Under the pieces are notes generated by a model. That model had not been told where the DNA came from. It was given only the letters and a program-made list of their open reading frames with translations, and ran no database searches. From Camillea tinctor (lineage: Eukaryota; Ascomycota; Sordariomycetes; Xylariales; Xylariaceae), in the NCBI GenBank assembly GCA_022578605.1, contig MU394070.1, positions 186,001-250,000 of the forward strand: a DNA stretch of 64,000 bases. The letters run 5' to 3'. Shown in pieces: positions 20,946-33,545 of this stretch (position 1 is its first letter; each line of letters begins with the position of its first letter). Made by a program: the position numbers and the translations under genes.

Positions 20946-23900
20946 TGTTGGAAGATGAGTAGAGTGCGTTGGTGTGAACAAGTGTGAATGTTTGAATGGG
21001 TGAGCAAGAAGAATCAGAGAAAGGCGAAGAGCGAAGAGCGTGTCTATGGAGAAAAGAAGGAGAAGGGAAGAAGAGAGAGAGGACTGGGGGTCCCCTCTCA
21101 AGTCTTAAATACTGCCAGAGAAAAAGTAACTTCAAGCCACCTCAGACTCCCCGGCATAGGCATGTTCTAGCTATATTTGGCACCTTCAATAGCTCAAAAA
21201 TTGCCTATAGATACACTACAGTGCCTATGTTCATAGGTGATTTTACGGCTTTAGCGGTATCGGCTTAAGGGGGGACAGGCTGGGAAATCGAGGAAAATGG
21301 CCTCCAGGTCGCGATACGAGTCGTTCCATAGGAATACAGTTGAGAAAATAGCATCAGGAGGTAGCCAGAGGTTTACTAGTTCCGTATACGAAATTTTGGC
21401 ATATTTTCGGGCGTGGTTGTTGGACAATTGATGAAAAGGGGTTTTCGGCGCGGCCTGGGTGTCCGCAAAGGACCGCAGAGACACCCATGGCAGAATACAA
21501 TCGTCGACTGCACCACGACGAGTGAAGTTCGGTGTCTGAAACATTGTACATCGACTATTTCTCATATAATAAATCGATTCAGCGCAGAATTTTTGTGCGT
21601 GGAGGTGGAGGATTCGTGGTATTGCCAGGGGCTGGTTTTCCAGTACTTGGTGATGACCTCGAGGTTCTATGGTGTGTCAGAACCCACGAGAGGACGGGAT
21701 TGGCCATTTTACGTGTCACATGGATGCGGGTTCCATTATTGAGCATCATTTTGGTCGAAAGAAGTCGCCGGTAGATGGCGCTAGGATATTATAACGTGAC
21801 TACTTTCTAGCCTCGAGGTATCCCTTCTAGCAGCTCCTTCCCGCCTCTCACGTGGGGTTTGGGGGGTCATACCATCCCAGTTTTATCGTAAATCATTGAT
21901 AGGCTAACTCTACTTCCTATTGGAACACGATTGGTATGTTTTGGGAGCACTAGGCTCGTTATTATCATCAGTATACGCCTTGAAGTTCCCATCTCGAAGA
22001 CAACCCAGAGCCCCTATTCCACCTATGCTCAGCTAAGGCCAATACAACGATAAAACAGTCAATTGGATCAACTATTCCAAATATTGTGGACAACAAGAGA
22101 CTATTTCGCTAGTAATAGAGCTATAACAGTACCTAATGTTGCCGACATTCCTTCAGGGATAAGCAGCCAAATAAAGGTACAAGAAAAGCACCCATCTGAA
22201 ACTTTGCAAACTATCTACACAAATTAATCATCAGAAGCTTTTACACAAAGTACCTACTGACAGTTGAAGAGAAGTAGAGAGAACGGGAAGCGAAAATGAT
22301 TTCGAGCCACAGATCCCGCACCCCACCCCCTATTTGCCCCGGGGCTAAGAAGGATAACATTTTGCATCAATAGCAATTTGATATTACTGAATATTCAACT
22401 GCCCCTCGAGCGCATCTATATATGTTCGATCCCTACACAGAAAAATAAGTGGAATGGGTAGGGTTGTTGGCAGGTTTATTCGCCTGAGCAAACTGCAACG
22501 CCTGCGCAAGTCAATTTGGTACCGACTTATACAATTGTCGCCGACGATGGTGCTTATGCACTTACACGGAATACCTACCAGGGGTTGCGATGTTGAAATA
22601 AGCTCATCGTGGGGTAATGACCGTTTTGTTCTCCAAGACAAGCGGGCTTGGCAGGGGTCTGATCTGCTCGTAGGGCTGCAGGGATCCGTGCGTCCCGTCG
22701 ATCGTTTTGACGCGCCCCATGGCCAATGGTGACAACCTCAGCCTTTAATGACACAACCTAACCGAACCTAACGATGTCTCTGATCGATCCGTCAAACCTA
22801 CCTAGGTACTAGTGAACAGCTAGACCGCGCGCGATAATTACTACGATTAGGTTACCTTAAGTATGCTTCAACGTTGCTACGAAGGGGGTTTATTATTTAC
22901 TTTACGACGTGGTGTCAATGTCAACCCCTTTTGATTGGAAATCAAGTACCTATCTATGTCGATATATATCGATTAATACAAAATCCTACGTTATATGCAG
23001 TTCTTCGCTTGCCAATGAGCAACAGTTCAATCTACTCGGACTCTTATTTGGCTAACATTCAATATGCGGGGAAATAGAAGCAATAAAGACCAAAAAAAAA
23101 AAAAGGGAAAGGAATGGGGAAGAAGAAAAGTAAAAGTGGGAATACGACTGGCATAAACAATGATACTCGAGAAGTTGTCAGTTAAATAGCCTGGCCGTTT
23201 TGTCGATTAATACAGCCATCAAACCGGACTTAAATGCGAGATAGGCACTGAAAATATTACTTAAGTTAACCGTAGTTATAGTTCTAGCCTCAAAACTCGA
23301 AGTTAATAAGTGTTGTGTGTAGTGATTAAGTATATAAATATCAAGATGGCAATTTATGCGGTGGTAATGAATTAGGTGCGTGTACGCCTGACTAGATAAT
23401 CAGCTAAGGTATTTATCATAGTATAGAGTACTAAGTATTTACTATCCATATCCATCTGTAGTGTACCAGCGTACATAATACTTAATACTAAGTTGGTAGA
23501 TGTCGCATGCAGCACAAGCCAATCCGAATATTCTCCATTCCGCTCCACACGCTAGACCCCTTAACTGCAAATGGAACTAACCACTGTTTTAGTCTCAATA
23601 GAGACTATAGAGTGACCCCGAAAGCCATCCATTGGGGAAAGCTCCTCCTACAAGCTAGTTAAGCAGACACACTAGCTTCGCCCCTGTATTCAAGAACTTC
23701 TCCGTTTAAGAATAACAACATTAAAACCCGAGAACAAACATGGTACCAAAAACAACCTTTCAGGAATACTGGCGATCGGGTTTTCAGCAATAAAATAGTC
23801 GAAGGACTAATTCTGGATGCGCATGGAAAATATAGTGGGTGTAGAGGACTGGGAGAATACGGATTACTATGAGGAACCTATTTAATTTTCTTTTCAGGAG

Positions 23901-26900
23901 ACGGGGTGATTGAATATTAGGCTGTATAGATTGTGACAGTTATCTTGAGTTCTACGGAGATAGTAACGAACTCGAGAATATTGTGTCGTCTCCAGTAATA
24001 ATTATAAACTCGATTGGTAACAAAACGCTTGGTTCAAAGTAGAGCGCCATAGGCGTAGTGGCAGTGTAACAATATATCATCGCACCTCTGTACCAAGGTC
24101 GTCCTTTACCATTCTAATCCCCAAGTATGGTAACACTTGGACCTGTTTGAAGTATTAAGTATCACAACCGCTTCGGGTGAGCAGCTCTCTGCCGTAATTT
24201 ATTCATCTCATCATTTCCGTACTACATAATAGGCCACAGTTGATCTTAGCCGTATTCTACTGGTAAATAGGCATTTAGGTTTGTTGAATTGAGGTTATGA
24301 GGTTGCTTGATTAGGTGAACATCTATCTCTGGATGATGGGAGGACTTGTCCCTTATATACATATAGCTGCGGATACACCTTGTACCTGTACCTCGACAGA
24401 TACCCCTTATCACCTACATAGTATTTAAGCAAGGTTCTCTCCCCGTACACATTTCCTATCAGCTACGATGTATGATGATCATTAGAACCATTCTTTTGAT
24501 CACGGATGCTGGTGGATTCAACCGTTTTCTCCCGGTAAAAAGCATGCCCGCTCAATATTGAGGTCTTATGCATGTGTAGCACGAGCTCTGTAGCAAAGTA
24601 CCTGGCTTCATTTAGGGCATCAATAGTGACGCACCTTTGCCCTGGTATCATTAGACTTGAAGGATTAAGAATATCCAGGTCCCAGGGTGATGCGACATAT
24701 ATGATACCATGGGGGGTTATCATTCGAGCGTGAGCCGCTAATTCACATTATTTAGTGAAATGAAAGATACATATGACTTGAGGGGAGAGGGAACAAGACA
24801 TTATACGTGCACTAAAAACTGTAATGATATAACATTTAACCACTAAGTATAGATTGGTAGCACGGTTTATCTTCATTTTCGATAGGATTTAGACATATAG
24901 AAGCTAATAAAACTTTGTAAATATAGCGAGGGGGCCTAACTAGACGCTGTGAGAAACCATTGACGGGAGAATCGTCCTTGAATTGGAAGCGATATGTCCA
25001 TCATGGCAACCACGGCATTATACCATAAGAGCACAACGTAAAATTTAGAGCTATACAGTGTGACTTATTATGCTGTGTATCGCGCACACCTACTCGAAGC
25101 ATATACTTCCCACGTCTATATTACCGATCCGGCTCTCCTTATTCATCTTCGTTGTCTTTAGCTTCGTCCCACCTTCTTCTACTTGCTCTCTACGTCGTCT
25201 ATGGGCAGCAGGGAAAGGGGTAAAAAGTAAAATTGGAAGTATACGATGTGAGAACGGCGGTACTTGGAATGCCTATGGCAAAAAAACGAATTAATATAGA
25301 CATCAACAAGAAGCTCATACTCGTAGAATCGAACCATGATGGGCACTTTGTACTGTGTCAGTACGCAGCCCTAATGAACCTTTTTTATGTTTGTTGGTAC
25401 TCTGAAGGCCACCGACGGCCATCGACTCTGCTCGATATATTGGAGGCTGTAATCAGAAGAGGAGGTGGGAAACGAAAGTAGAGAAAGCTATGGATCAGAA
25501 TAGCTTCATATAGTGACATAAGAGGTCCTGTATATAGGCAATGTTTTCAAGCAATAAATGAATGATACGTACATTCTCGTCATAGTATCTCCATGTGTGC
25601 AGGTAACATCATTAGTGCTGTGTTTATGCTCCTCGCTGTCTATAATTAGCGCTAGGTTGTGCAAGGGAACACACCTAGCTAGAGGTCGGGAGGTAGTGAT
25701 ACAATCTTTCCACATCTCACTAGGTATGCAAACTAATATTATCCCAACTAGCTCTTTCAGTGCACATTTAGTACTAGATAATCTCATCGGGGTTATCAGC
25801 ACCATTATTAGGCCAGCCTTTCTCTACTTAGCTATCTTAAACAGGATTGTATCACCTTTGAATCTTGATCTGCTAGGTTGCTACTACTAAGTACATATTT
25901 TCCCAATCTTTGTAAAGAGACTACCGCTTGCTACTATCTACAATCGATCCCTAAGAAAGATTGACTACACGTTGTTTAGCATTGAAAAACCAATTATTAT
26001 TCAACTTTACGGACATAGGTAATTGTATATATTTCCTTAGCATTTGATTTCATCCAGGAACTAGGTTGAACATATCGGGTTGGTCTTGATGTTGACTTAC
26101 TAGTCTATCCTTAGACAAATAGACATTAATGAAATCAATATACTCTTCCAAGGTGATTCGATATTTATAAGAACTAGTCTATTCTTTTACGGAGAGTATG
26201 TTTAAATATATGATCCCGCTAGTTAGCGCCAATTGGGAAACAGACAGCCAACTCTTTCCTAGTAATCTGAACCCCAAAATATAGTTATCATTGGAAGACA
26301 TGGCACCGGATCAAAGGAATAGAACTGGTTTTCCTATGGTAAACTATATTTCACTATCAATTCTAACAATAAGAAGAAAAAGTAGGTACATGGACATTTA
26401 GGAAGTCATCATCAAGACGTAACAATGTTGTACTGAAAGAAGGTCAATCAACACGATATAACGTGGTCTAGGAAGCTGGATACCTAATACCGAGTCGTTA
26501 TATCTAATCTTAATCACATCAATTTTTAGGGGCACTCCCTACAAGACTTACCTGCCCTTCACATCTCTTGATAGCTTCCTAACACAAGAAGACTTTACCT
26601 GTTCAAATCTGCCCATCATTACTCTCTCCTTGTTCCCTGAGATCCATATAATTATTATAGCTACAGGTTAGTTCTAAGGGAAGACAGGGGAGGGGGATGG
26701 CGGCTCTTACTCTTGCGTCCTCATTTATTCCGATCCATCATTTGTTATATTGATAGAACAGCAACGACTCCCATCTTTTCTGTTTCTATTCTCTAGTGTA
26801 TGTGAAGAGTATCTACAGCTTTTTCATCCATTTTTATCCATTCCGCATCAGAACTAGACTCGCAACTCTCTGCGATGTTCTCCCTCGCTCCATACCGCGG

Positions 26901-27783
26901 AATCACAGGTCATATTCCGTCTTTCTTCTTTCAACACCCTTTGTCACAACAGGGGACGAATAGTTAACTTCTCATCCTCAATCCTCACCAGCACCACGTA
27001 AAGTCCTAGAGAGACCTACTTGCAGGTCTCCCAAGTTGCTACCGGGAGTTCTGAATTCCCTGACTGATTAGGCCTCCGTCGCCAGATTCCAGAGAGTTTT
27101 TCAACACCACTCCTATCCTTTGATAGTGGCTCGTGCGATTGGTCTCTTCTGGTCTTCCCTCCTCGACCCAATTCCTTAAGGCGGTAGGAACCTAAGGGCA
27201 TATGATATGGGCTATGTGGATCGCGAGTGACCCCCTTTTTTCAATCTGATTATAACGGATATATGATCGATCCAGTGTGGAATATAGTCCACCAGACGGT
27301 CACACATACCCTTGTCCGTCTTCTCTTTCTCTATTCTTTTTTCCCTAGCTCAGTCTAGTAATATACTTTTTCGAAAGATCTTTAGGTCTATTAGAGCTTC
27401 GGAATCGTGATCTCATTCTGCCAAAACAACACTTCCCGTTCCCAAAATGCCGCCTAGTCTAATGGAAAACTTGGTTCATAATACGAGCCCTCCCACCGGA
27501 CTTCTACATGCTTTAAGCGTCCGATACTTTTAGTTGCTCCAAGTCTCTGTTTTAGTATGCTGTTTCTGGAGTCCCTCTCATGTAGGTCAGGAGAAAAGTG
27601 AGGAGAACTCCGATGCCTTGCCTTGGCATCTCGAGGACCTCTCCTGTGTACATATCCCCCTCATCAGAAATTTTAGTCATGACTTTTGGAGAACGGCACC
27701 AAAAATAAACCACTACTAGCCTCTTCCTACTATAAAAAAGAACCATGGCCATTATTTAAGGGCAAGAAAAAAAGAAAAAAGAA
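20946..27783. other. Gene-poor AT-rich region
   Basis: 6.8 kb with no protein gene I can support. The first ~200 bp is the promoter of the four-repeat gene. The largest frames here (about 100 aa) have compositions typical of random AT-rich DNA. Scattered CCTAGGTA-type palindromes occur (e.g. 22,800). No transposase, reverse transcriptase or rRNA seen. Confidence 0.5.
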
Positions 27784-27876
27784 TGGCGATAGCCGGAATC
27801 GAACCGGCGTTTACACGGTATTATTTGTGGGTTGCACATCCACAACGTGTTGTCCTAACCACTAGACGATATCACC
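27784..27876 (-). tRNA. tRNA-His (GTG) with 21-nt intron
   Basis: The minus strand folds as a full cloverleaf. Acceptor GGTGATA/TATCGCC with discriminator A; D arm GTC...GAC; anticodon arm ACACG/CGTGT with loop TTGTGG...C (anticodon GTG); T arm GCCGG-TTCGATT-CCGGC. The intron at 27819-27839 follows position 37 and contains CCACA, complementary to the anticodon region, as in canonical fungal tRNA introns. A73 fits eukaryotic tRNA-His. Exons 73 nt, gene 93 nt. Confidence 0.95.
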
Positions 27877-27887
27877 AGGCAAACTGG

Positions 27888-27983
27888 TGATCAAGATGGG
27901 ATTCGAACCCACAATCTTCTGATTTGCTGAGCTACTGAAAGTAAGCTTCGTAGTCAGACGCCTTGCCATTGGGCCACTCGACC
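27888..27983 (-). tRNA. tRNA-Arg (ACG) with 24-nt intron
   Basis: Acceptor GGTCGAG/CTTGATC (two G-U pairs), anticodon stem TCTGA/TCAGA, loop CTACGA|A with anticodon ACG (read as ICG), T loop TTCGAAT. The intron (27924-27947) lies after position 37 and carries CAGTAG, which can pair with CTAC of the loop. It sits 11 bp upstream of tRNA-His on the same strand, so the two may share a transcript or be independent Pol III units. Confidence 0.94.
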
Positions 27984-30900
27984 GTGATCGAGTTATGATT
28001 ACTGTTCCACTGAAATAGGCCATTTCAATAGTGAAGTTCGGTCCCGCCCATGAATTCTTCACACGATTTTCATTTGGTAGAAAAATCCCCATAATCCAAT
28101 TGTGCAGCCGTACCCTGCTAACTCGCCTTATTCATATATCCCCCCACCAAAGCAATGCGATAACCTAAGAATGAGGGAGCGATAATAATAATACTAAATG
28201 CAGACCTGCTACTTTCTCATTTGTCTACCTAGCACTCAATATTTTTGTTGTTTGTAGATCTTGATTGACATTGCACGTATTTCAAAATGGTCGCTACAGG
28301 CGGCGGTTATAGCAGGATCATAGGTGCCTACAAGCCTTGAGTAGATTTGCATCGCTGCTAAGACAGGGCCTTCGTGCAGTGTAGTAGGCACCTACTAGGT
28401 GACCTTTAAATAAATCAAGAGGATTTCTAGGCTGTGCCTTAGGTAGCCAATTGCACAGGATGTCATAGAAGTTACGCTGCAATTACAGGTCCTACATGTG
28501 CTACAAAGTGGGAGTCTGCAAACCTTGAGGATGCCAAGCAATCCTTATCGATAAGGAAGTGAAACATGCGAAAAATTTGCTGTGAATAGCAACACAAAAT
28601 AGTTTATTGGCTTGGTACTTATGGCACAGTAAATAGCAGAAAATGATGGAGAATAAATATTAGGATTACCTAGGTAACGATATAAACCTACATGAACATA
28701 GAAGTAGGACAGTGAAGGACAGCGGAGGTACGGACGAGCCAGGTGATTTTTAATACTCGCACAATTGAGGTTCAAGTCAGCATCGTGAAGCAATGCAAAG
28801 TGACGCGGTCGCGACGCGAAAATACAACATCAATTAGTGGGATGTGTATGCATACAGAACCATCAGAAAGTATAAAAGCTATCTCGGTCTAATGATATTT
28901 CTCATACCATCTACGTGATACCAGAGCCAAACCCCAACCGAGTCACGGTCGCGATACTTCAATTCAACCATCCCAAAGCCAGACAATTGTCCGAATGCAC
29001 CGAAAACTTCTTCTTCACAACGCGTGACACGCACACGATAGTAATGAAAAAGATAGAAAAAAGAACGCCTGTCAGACGTCCACCGTCGCCCACCCCGGCC
29101 GCGCGCCCAAAGGCAAGACCGCGGACTAAATCGGGGTCGAGATCATCACCACTCTCTATACAGCAGGGACCACGAGGGGCGCCCTACCGCCATCCTTGCG
29201 GACAGGTCGAGAGTAAAGGAGGCCTGCCCTTGCGAGCAGGTTCCCAGTAAAAACAAGAATTTTCACTCTAGGACGACGGGGATATGGACTCATCAACCAG
29301 GGTGGGTTCTGTAGCTCCTTTAAGGAATACAGAGTGGGACGAATACTATAGAAATGATTCTCTGAAGTCTGCAGGTAAAGAAGAACGTGGTCAGCATAAT
29401 GTTGATTGATTGAGTGGTAGGCTTTGGTGTTGTGTTGTTGTGAAGCCCGAGTGTTGGGGGGTGGGTGGTAAACTCACATTGTCGTATGAAGAAGAAAAGA
29501 AAAGGAATCAGGAAGAGTGGGAGGGAGGCCGGCCTTAAATAGGCATCTCGGCGGGATTCTGCCAGGGCGGTCGCCAAAGCGGTGAATCAAATTCTTTTCT
29601 GCCGGCCACTTACTGTGCGTAGCGTCTGTGCGCACATAGCCAATCACATGCCGAGGACTGTTCCACTAGCCAGAGTGCCCCCACTGCCCAGCCATTCAAT
29701 TTAGCGCACAGAGCCGCTAGCGCGACGCGCTTTACGTGGGGCGGACCTGAGCCTAAGCCTAACCAGGCCTGGCCTGCCGGTCCGCGACAAAATTTTTCTC
29801 TTTGCTTGATTGCTTTTTCACCACTTGGCCGGCCTGGCATCGGACCGTGACTAATGGAATACCCAATGGCAGTGTTCCAGGCCTCATCTGACCATGCGAA
29901 AGATGCGAACTCGTGAAGCTGCGAACGGACCGAAGAGACAAACTTGTTTGCTGCTAATTCACTAGCTAGGTGGGCAGAAGGAACTTCCTTTGTCATCAAG
30001 GGCGTTTGAGTTTTTGGTAGGCAGGAAGACTATGACGAGGAAATACGGTTTCTTCCGTCTATGTAAACGAAGCTAGATAGTTGATTGGACTAGGTAGCTA
30101 TCTGTGACATACAACATATCTACTTAGATGAAACCTTCAATTAACTATTGGGAAGGAAGTTGTAGTATGTCAGTTCCTCTCTACATAGACATATGCTACA
30201 CACCACATAGGTACATAGACAGAAGGAACTTGCCCTCTCTAAGATAGCAAATTAGCTGTGGCTCCTGTGTACTAGCCGAGTAATCTAAGGGCCTGCGCTA
30301 AAATGAATATTGACTAAAGTTACACTGCTAACCTAGCATATTACATAACATGAGCTAGTGTAGTTACGATGATCGATTCAGTTGTAGATTTTTTTCTACT
30401 CTCTCTTTTCTCTGTTCGTTCTTCTTTTACAAACACAAACTTAACCATCGAGAACCACCGTTGATCTCGTGTGAATCAATCCCTAAATGAGCTAGAATTA
30501 ATCTCGAACCCGGATGTCTCGGCTGAGCTACCTTGAACAAAAAAAAATACTAATGGGTTTATCTAGACTTACGGGAATGATGACATAAGGTGTGTAGTTT
30601 TGAGGTGGGTTGGAAGATCTGATAAGTTGGTGGGTTCCAACGCCCGGGGCCTCGTCGTATTTTGTAAGTCCGAAGAAAGCGTAAGTCAAAACGTTGAGCA
30701 AGCTGCTACTTATATGCTAGGTGTTTCCCATGTTATGTGTAACTTGTAAGTTATGTAGGTTATGTTTCTTAGCACAAGGTAATGCCTATCTACCTAGGCA
30801 GATCTGCGATTAGCCATATGCCAGCCGTCTAATCAATCGAATATCTACCAGAGATAAGGTTCAGCTTTATACCTAATATGGGTTTCGAAATTGGCAAGAC

Positions 30901-32428
30901 CACATCAATGTGTGGAAAAGAATGGATGGAGAGAGGAAGTCACCCATCCAATAAGCTATATAGCTAGGTACCTACCAGGTACTGCCAAAGAGTGTCTCAA
31001 CTTGTTGATGAGAGAGGAGAATGAGGGAAAAGGCCATAATGCTACTAGTTGATATCGTGAGATAATTGAAGGTGGGGTGAGATACGAGTAGACGGGAATT
31101 AAGTAGGCCCGGTTCTATTTGAGGAGGTGTGTAAGTATTGACTTGAACCAAGAAAAAAATCCATGAGACAGTACCTACTAAGTGCGATGGGAATATCGTA
31201 GATGGTGGGGTTACTTATCTACACCTTGTTCTAGACAGCATCGCCCAATCCCTCAAGCTTGTATCTCATACCTTTTTAGCTCCTATATGCTCCTCCATGC
31301 AGTTAGTGGTAACCTTTTTTTCCATGTTGGTAATACCCTTCGTAAAGCTCGATGCCGTGCGACTTGTAGTAAGACCTCTATTTAGTAATATTCACGAGAG
31401 AAGGCTTGCAACAATTTCGTGACCTAGATAAGAAGGACTGGCACTTAGACGTAGAAGTAAGTAATAGGAATAAGGACATTGATGGCTAGGTTGTTTGTTC
31501 TCTAATAGCATCATTTATTGCTCTTCCCAACCTAAAGCCTATGTGCCTAAACTACCTGCCCATCTCTATATCCAATTACCCCTTATCCCTTGCCTCCTTC
31601 CTACTTCACGTATAACCATCAACAAGAAGAAAAAAGAAGAGGTAAAAGGAAAAATAAATAAAATAATATGTTCCAGCTCAAACCATTCATTACTGATAGG
31701 TTACCCGTGTCCCATAAAGAAAATCCAATCGATTCTCTCGATTGCAGAATATTCAAAAGAAAAAAAAAGGGGGAGAGGGGGGAGGGGTTGATACAGATTT
31801 TATCTTGTGCTAATAAAGCTTCCTAGCCCCTAATCCCAGAGAGGATGAAAAAAGTCCCCCCGAATATTAATAATTACTTATATACAGCGAAGACAAGAAG
31901 GAAAGAAGAAGAAAAAATTTCATACCACATGTAAAAAGTACGTGAGGTATGAAGCGAAAAAAATGCCTGATAGGCAAATGAGGCACTTAAGGAGGAAACA
32001 CCTGCTAGTATGCCATTTTTGCCTAACCCACTAAACCACCACAGATTCCCCTTTCCTTTCCTTTCCTTTCAGACCAAAGTTAGATGGACCAGAATAGAAC
32101 CGGGACTTACAAACCTAAGATATAAAAACTCCCTTTTTGGTTTTTCTCCCTCTAATAGTGTTTCTTCTTTCACGCCGACCGATGCGACGACTTGACCAAA
32201 ACTATACCTTAAAAAAAACCTTCGTCCCTAGAGAGAAACCACAACATAACTGCGCCCCCTCTTCTCTTTTCTTGATGCTCAACACAGGCGACCATTTTTT
32301 TATACAGACCTTGCACTCTCGATAAGTTTATATCTCCCTGATTCTTCCTTTCCCTCGTAGCAGCACCGTCAAGATTTCACTAAGTTGCCCGCGTCCGCAT
32401 CTTTCTCTCTCTCTCAGCCTCTCTCTCC
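27984..32428. other. Gene-poor region
   Basis: 4.4 kb without a supported gene. Points of note: a TATTTAAGG box on the minus strand (29,533-29,543), two 24-nt direct repeats (29,194-29,217, 29,228-29,251), and a tRNA-like A/B-box remnant (30,498-30,535). The 129-aa minus frame at 29,610-29,999 has no recognisable features. Confidence 0.45.
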
Positions 32429-33545
32429 TTACGCACTCTTCTTGCCCTTCTTGCTCTTGGCTGCGACAGCTTCTCGCCTCATCTTCACGTCACCCTCGGC
32501 CAGCCACTTGCTGGCCTTGATGAGCTGGACGATGTTGAGGAACTGCTTGATAGCCATGACGGGGGCGCTGATGCCGGCGATAATCCAGGGCCAAGTGGAG
32601 TCCATCTTGTTGGCTCGCGCCATTTCCAAGGCCCCGGCGCTATATGGGTTGGTGAAGAGCTGGCGGAGCACCGAGCTGTTAACCTGTGCTCCGGTTTGGA
32701 TGGCAGCGGCTTTCGTCTCATCCACAGACTGGAGCAGCTGCGGCGAGAGGAGAGGCGAGGAGAAGGAGAGGAGGTATAGGGCGATGAAGAAGACTTCATT
32801 CAGAGCGCAACAGACGAAGAGGACAGTCTGGATCTCTCGTTAGCGGGATATACGCATATGGAAGGGCTAGTGACTAGGTAGGTGAGGAATAGGCAAAGCA
32901 TACCTTGTTGGTATAGTAGAGATTTAGCAACCAACTTCTCGACTTGTCCACGTTCTTGTGGCTTTCCTCCGAGCCGCCCATAGCCAGGGTGGCGTACATG
33001 TGCATGTAGTGGCTCGAAAAGTCCAATGTGATCAGACCCTGAAACACGATGGCCCAGCGGGGAAAGGCGGAGGAAAGGAAGACGAGCAGACATGACGTCG
33101 TACATCGGTCCGTCACCATATCCAGGACAGCACCGAATCTGGTGGACTGGTTGAAGTATCGAGCAGCATAGCCATCCAGGGCATCGAGCAGACAGGAAAT
33201 GCTGTAGAGCAGAGAGCACGTGCGTGGATGGAGGGGCATATAATACAGGGACGCGATAGCGAGGACGATCCGAGAGTAGCCTGTTCACATCATCCCACAT
33301 TCTATTAGCAATCGTGTGTTTATTGGGACGGAATGACGAGGTATCTTAATCAGGCACGAACCTATAATATTGGGCCAGAAGAGGAAGATATTCTCGCTGG
33401 GAGTAGCCTTGGCATCGGGGACTCGAATTGGGGAATGAGCAGAACCATTACCGCTGCTGTTCGTCTCTACATCCGAGGTGGACTTCGTTGGTGTTTCATT
33501 AGCAGCTGCTAACGCAGCCTGTCGTCGGGTTCTTCGTTCAGACAT
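32429..33545 (-). CDS. PIS1: CDP-diacylglycerol-inositol 3-phosphatidyltransferase (PI synthase)
   Basis: Three exons: 33362-33545, 32904-33280 and 32429-32827, with introns of 81 and 76 nt, give 319 aa. An upstream in-frame ATG adds only a short leader, so I start at MSERRTRRQA. The hydrophilic N-terminus (1-50) is followed by FLFWPNIIGYSRIVLA. Next is the CDP-alcohol phosphotransferase motif D-x2-DG-x2-AR-x8-G-x3-D-x3-D: Asp94, Asp97, Gly98, Arg102, Gly111, Asp115, Asp119. The downstream hydrophobic helices include TVLFVCCALNEVFFIALYLL, split by intron 2. The tail ends KSKKGKKSA. The enzyme makes phosphatidylinositol from CDP-DAG and inositol in the ER membrane and is essential in yeast. 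It is longer than the yeast protein because of the N-terminal and loop extensions common in filamentous fungi. Confidence 0.93.

Noticed and set aside
25320..25380. Minus-strand GGTTCGATTC resembling a tRNA T loop
   Set aside because: Flanking stems do not pair properly and no acceptor or anticodon arm fits.
29610..29999. 129-aa minus-strand frame
   Set aside because: No recognisable motif, no splice or family support; composition fits chance.
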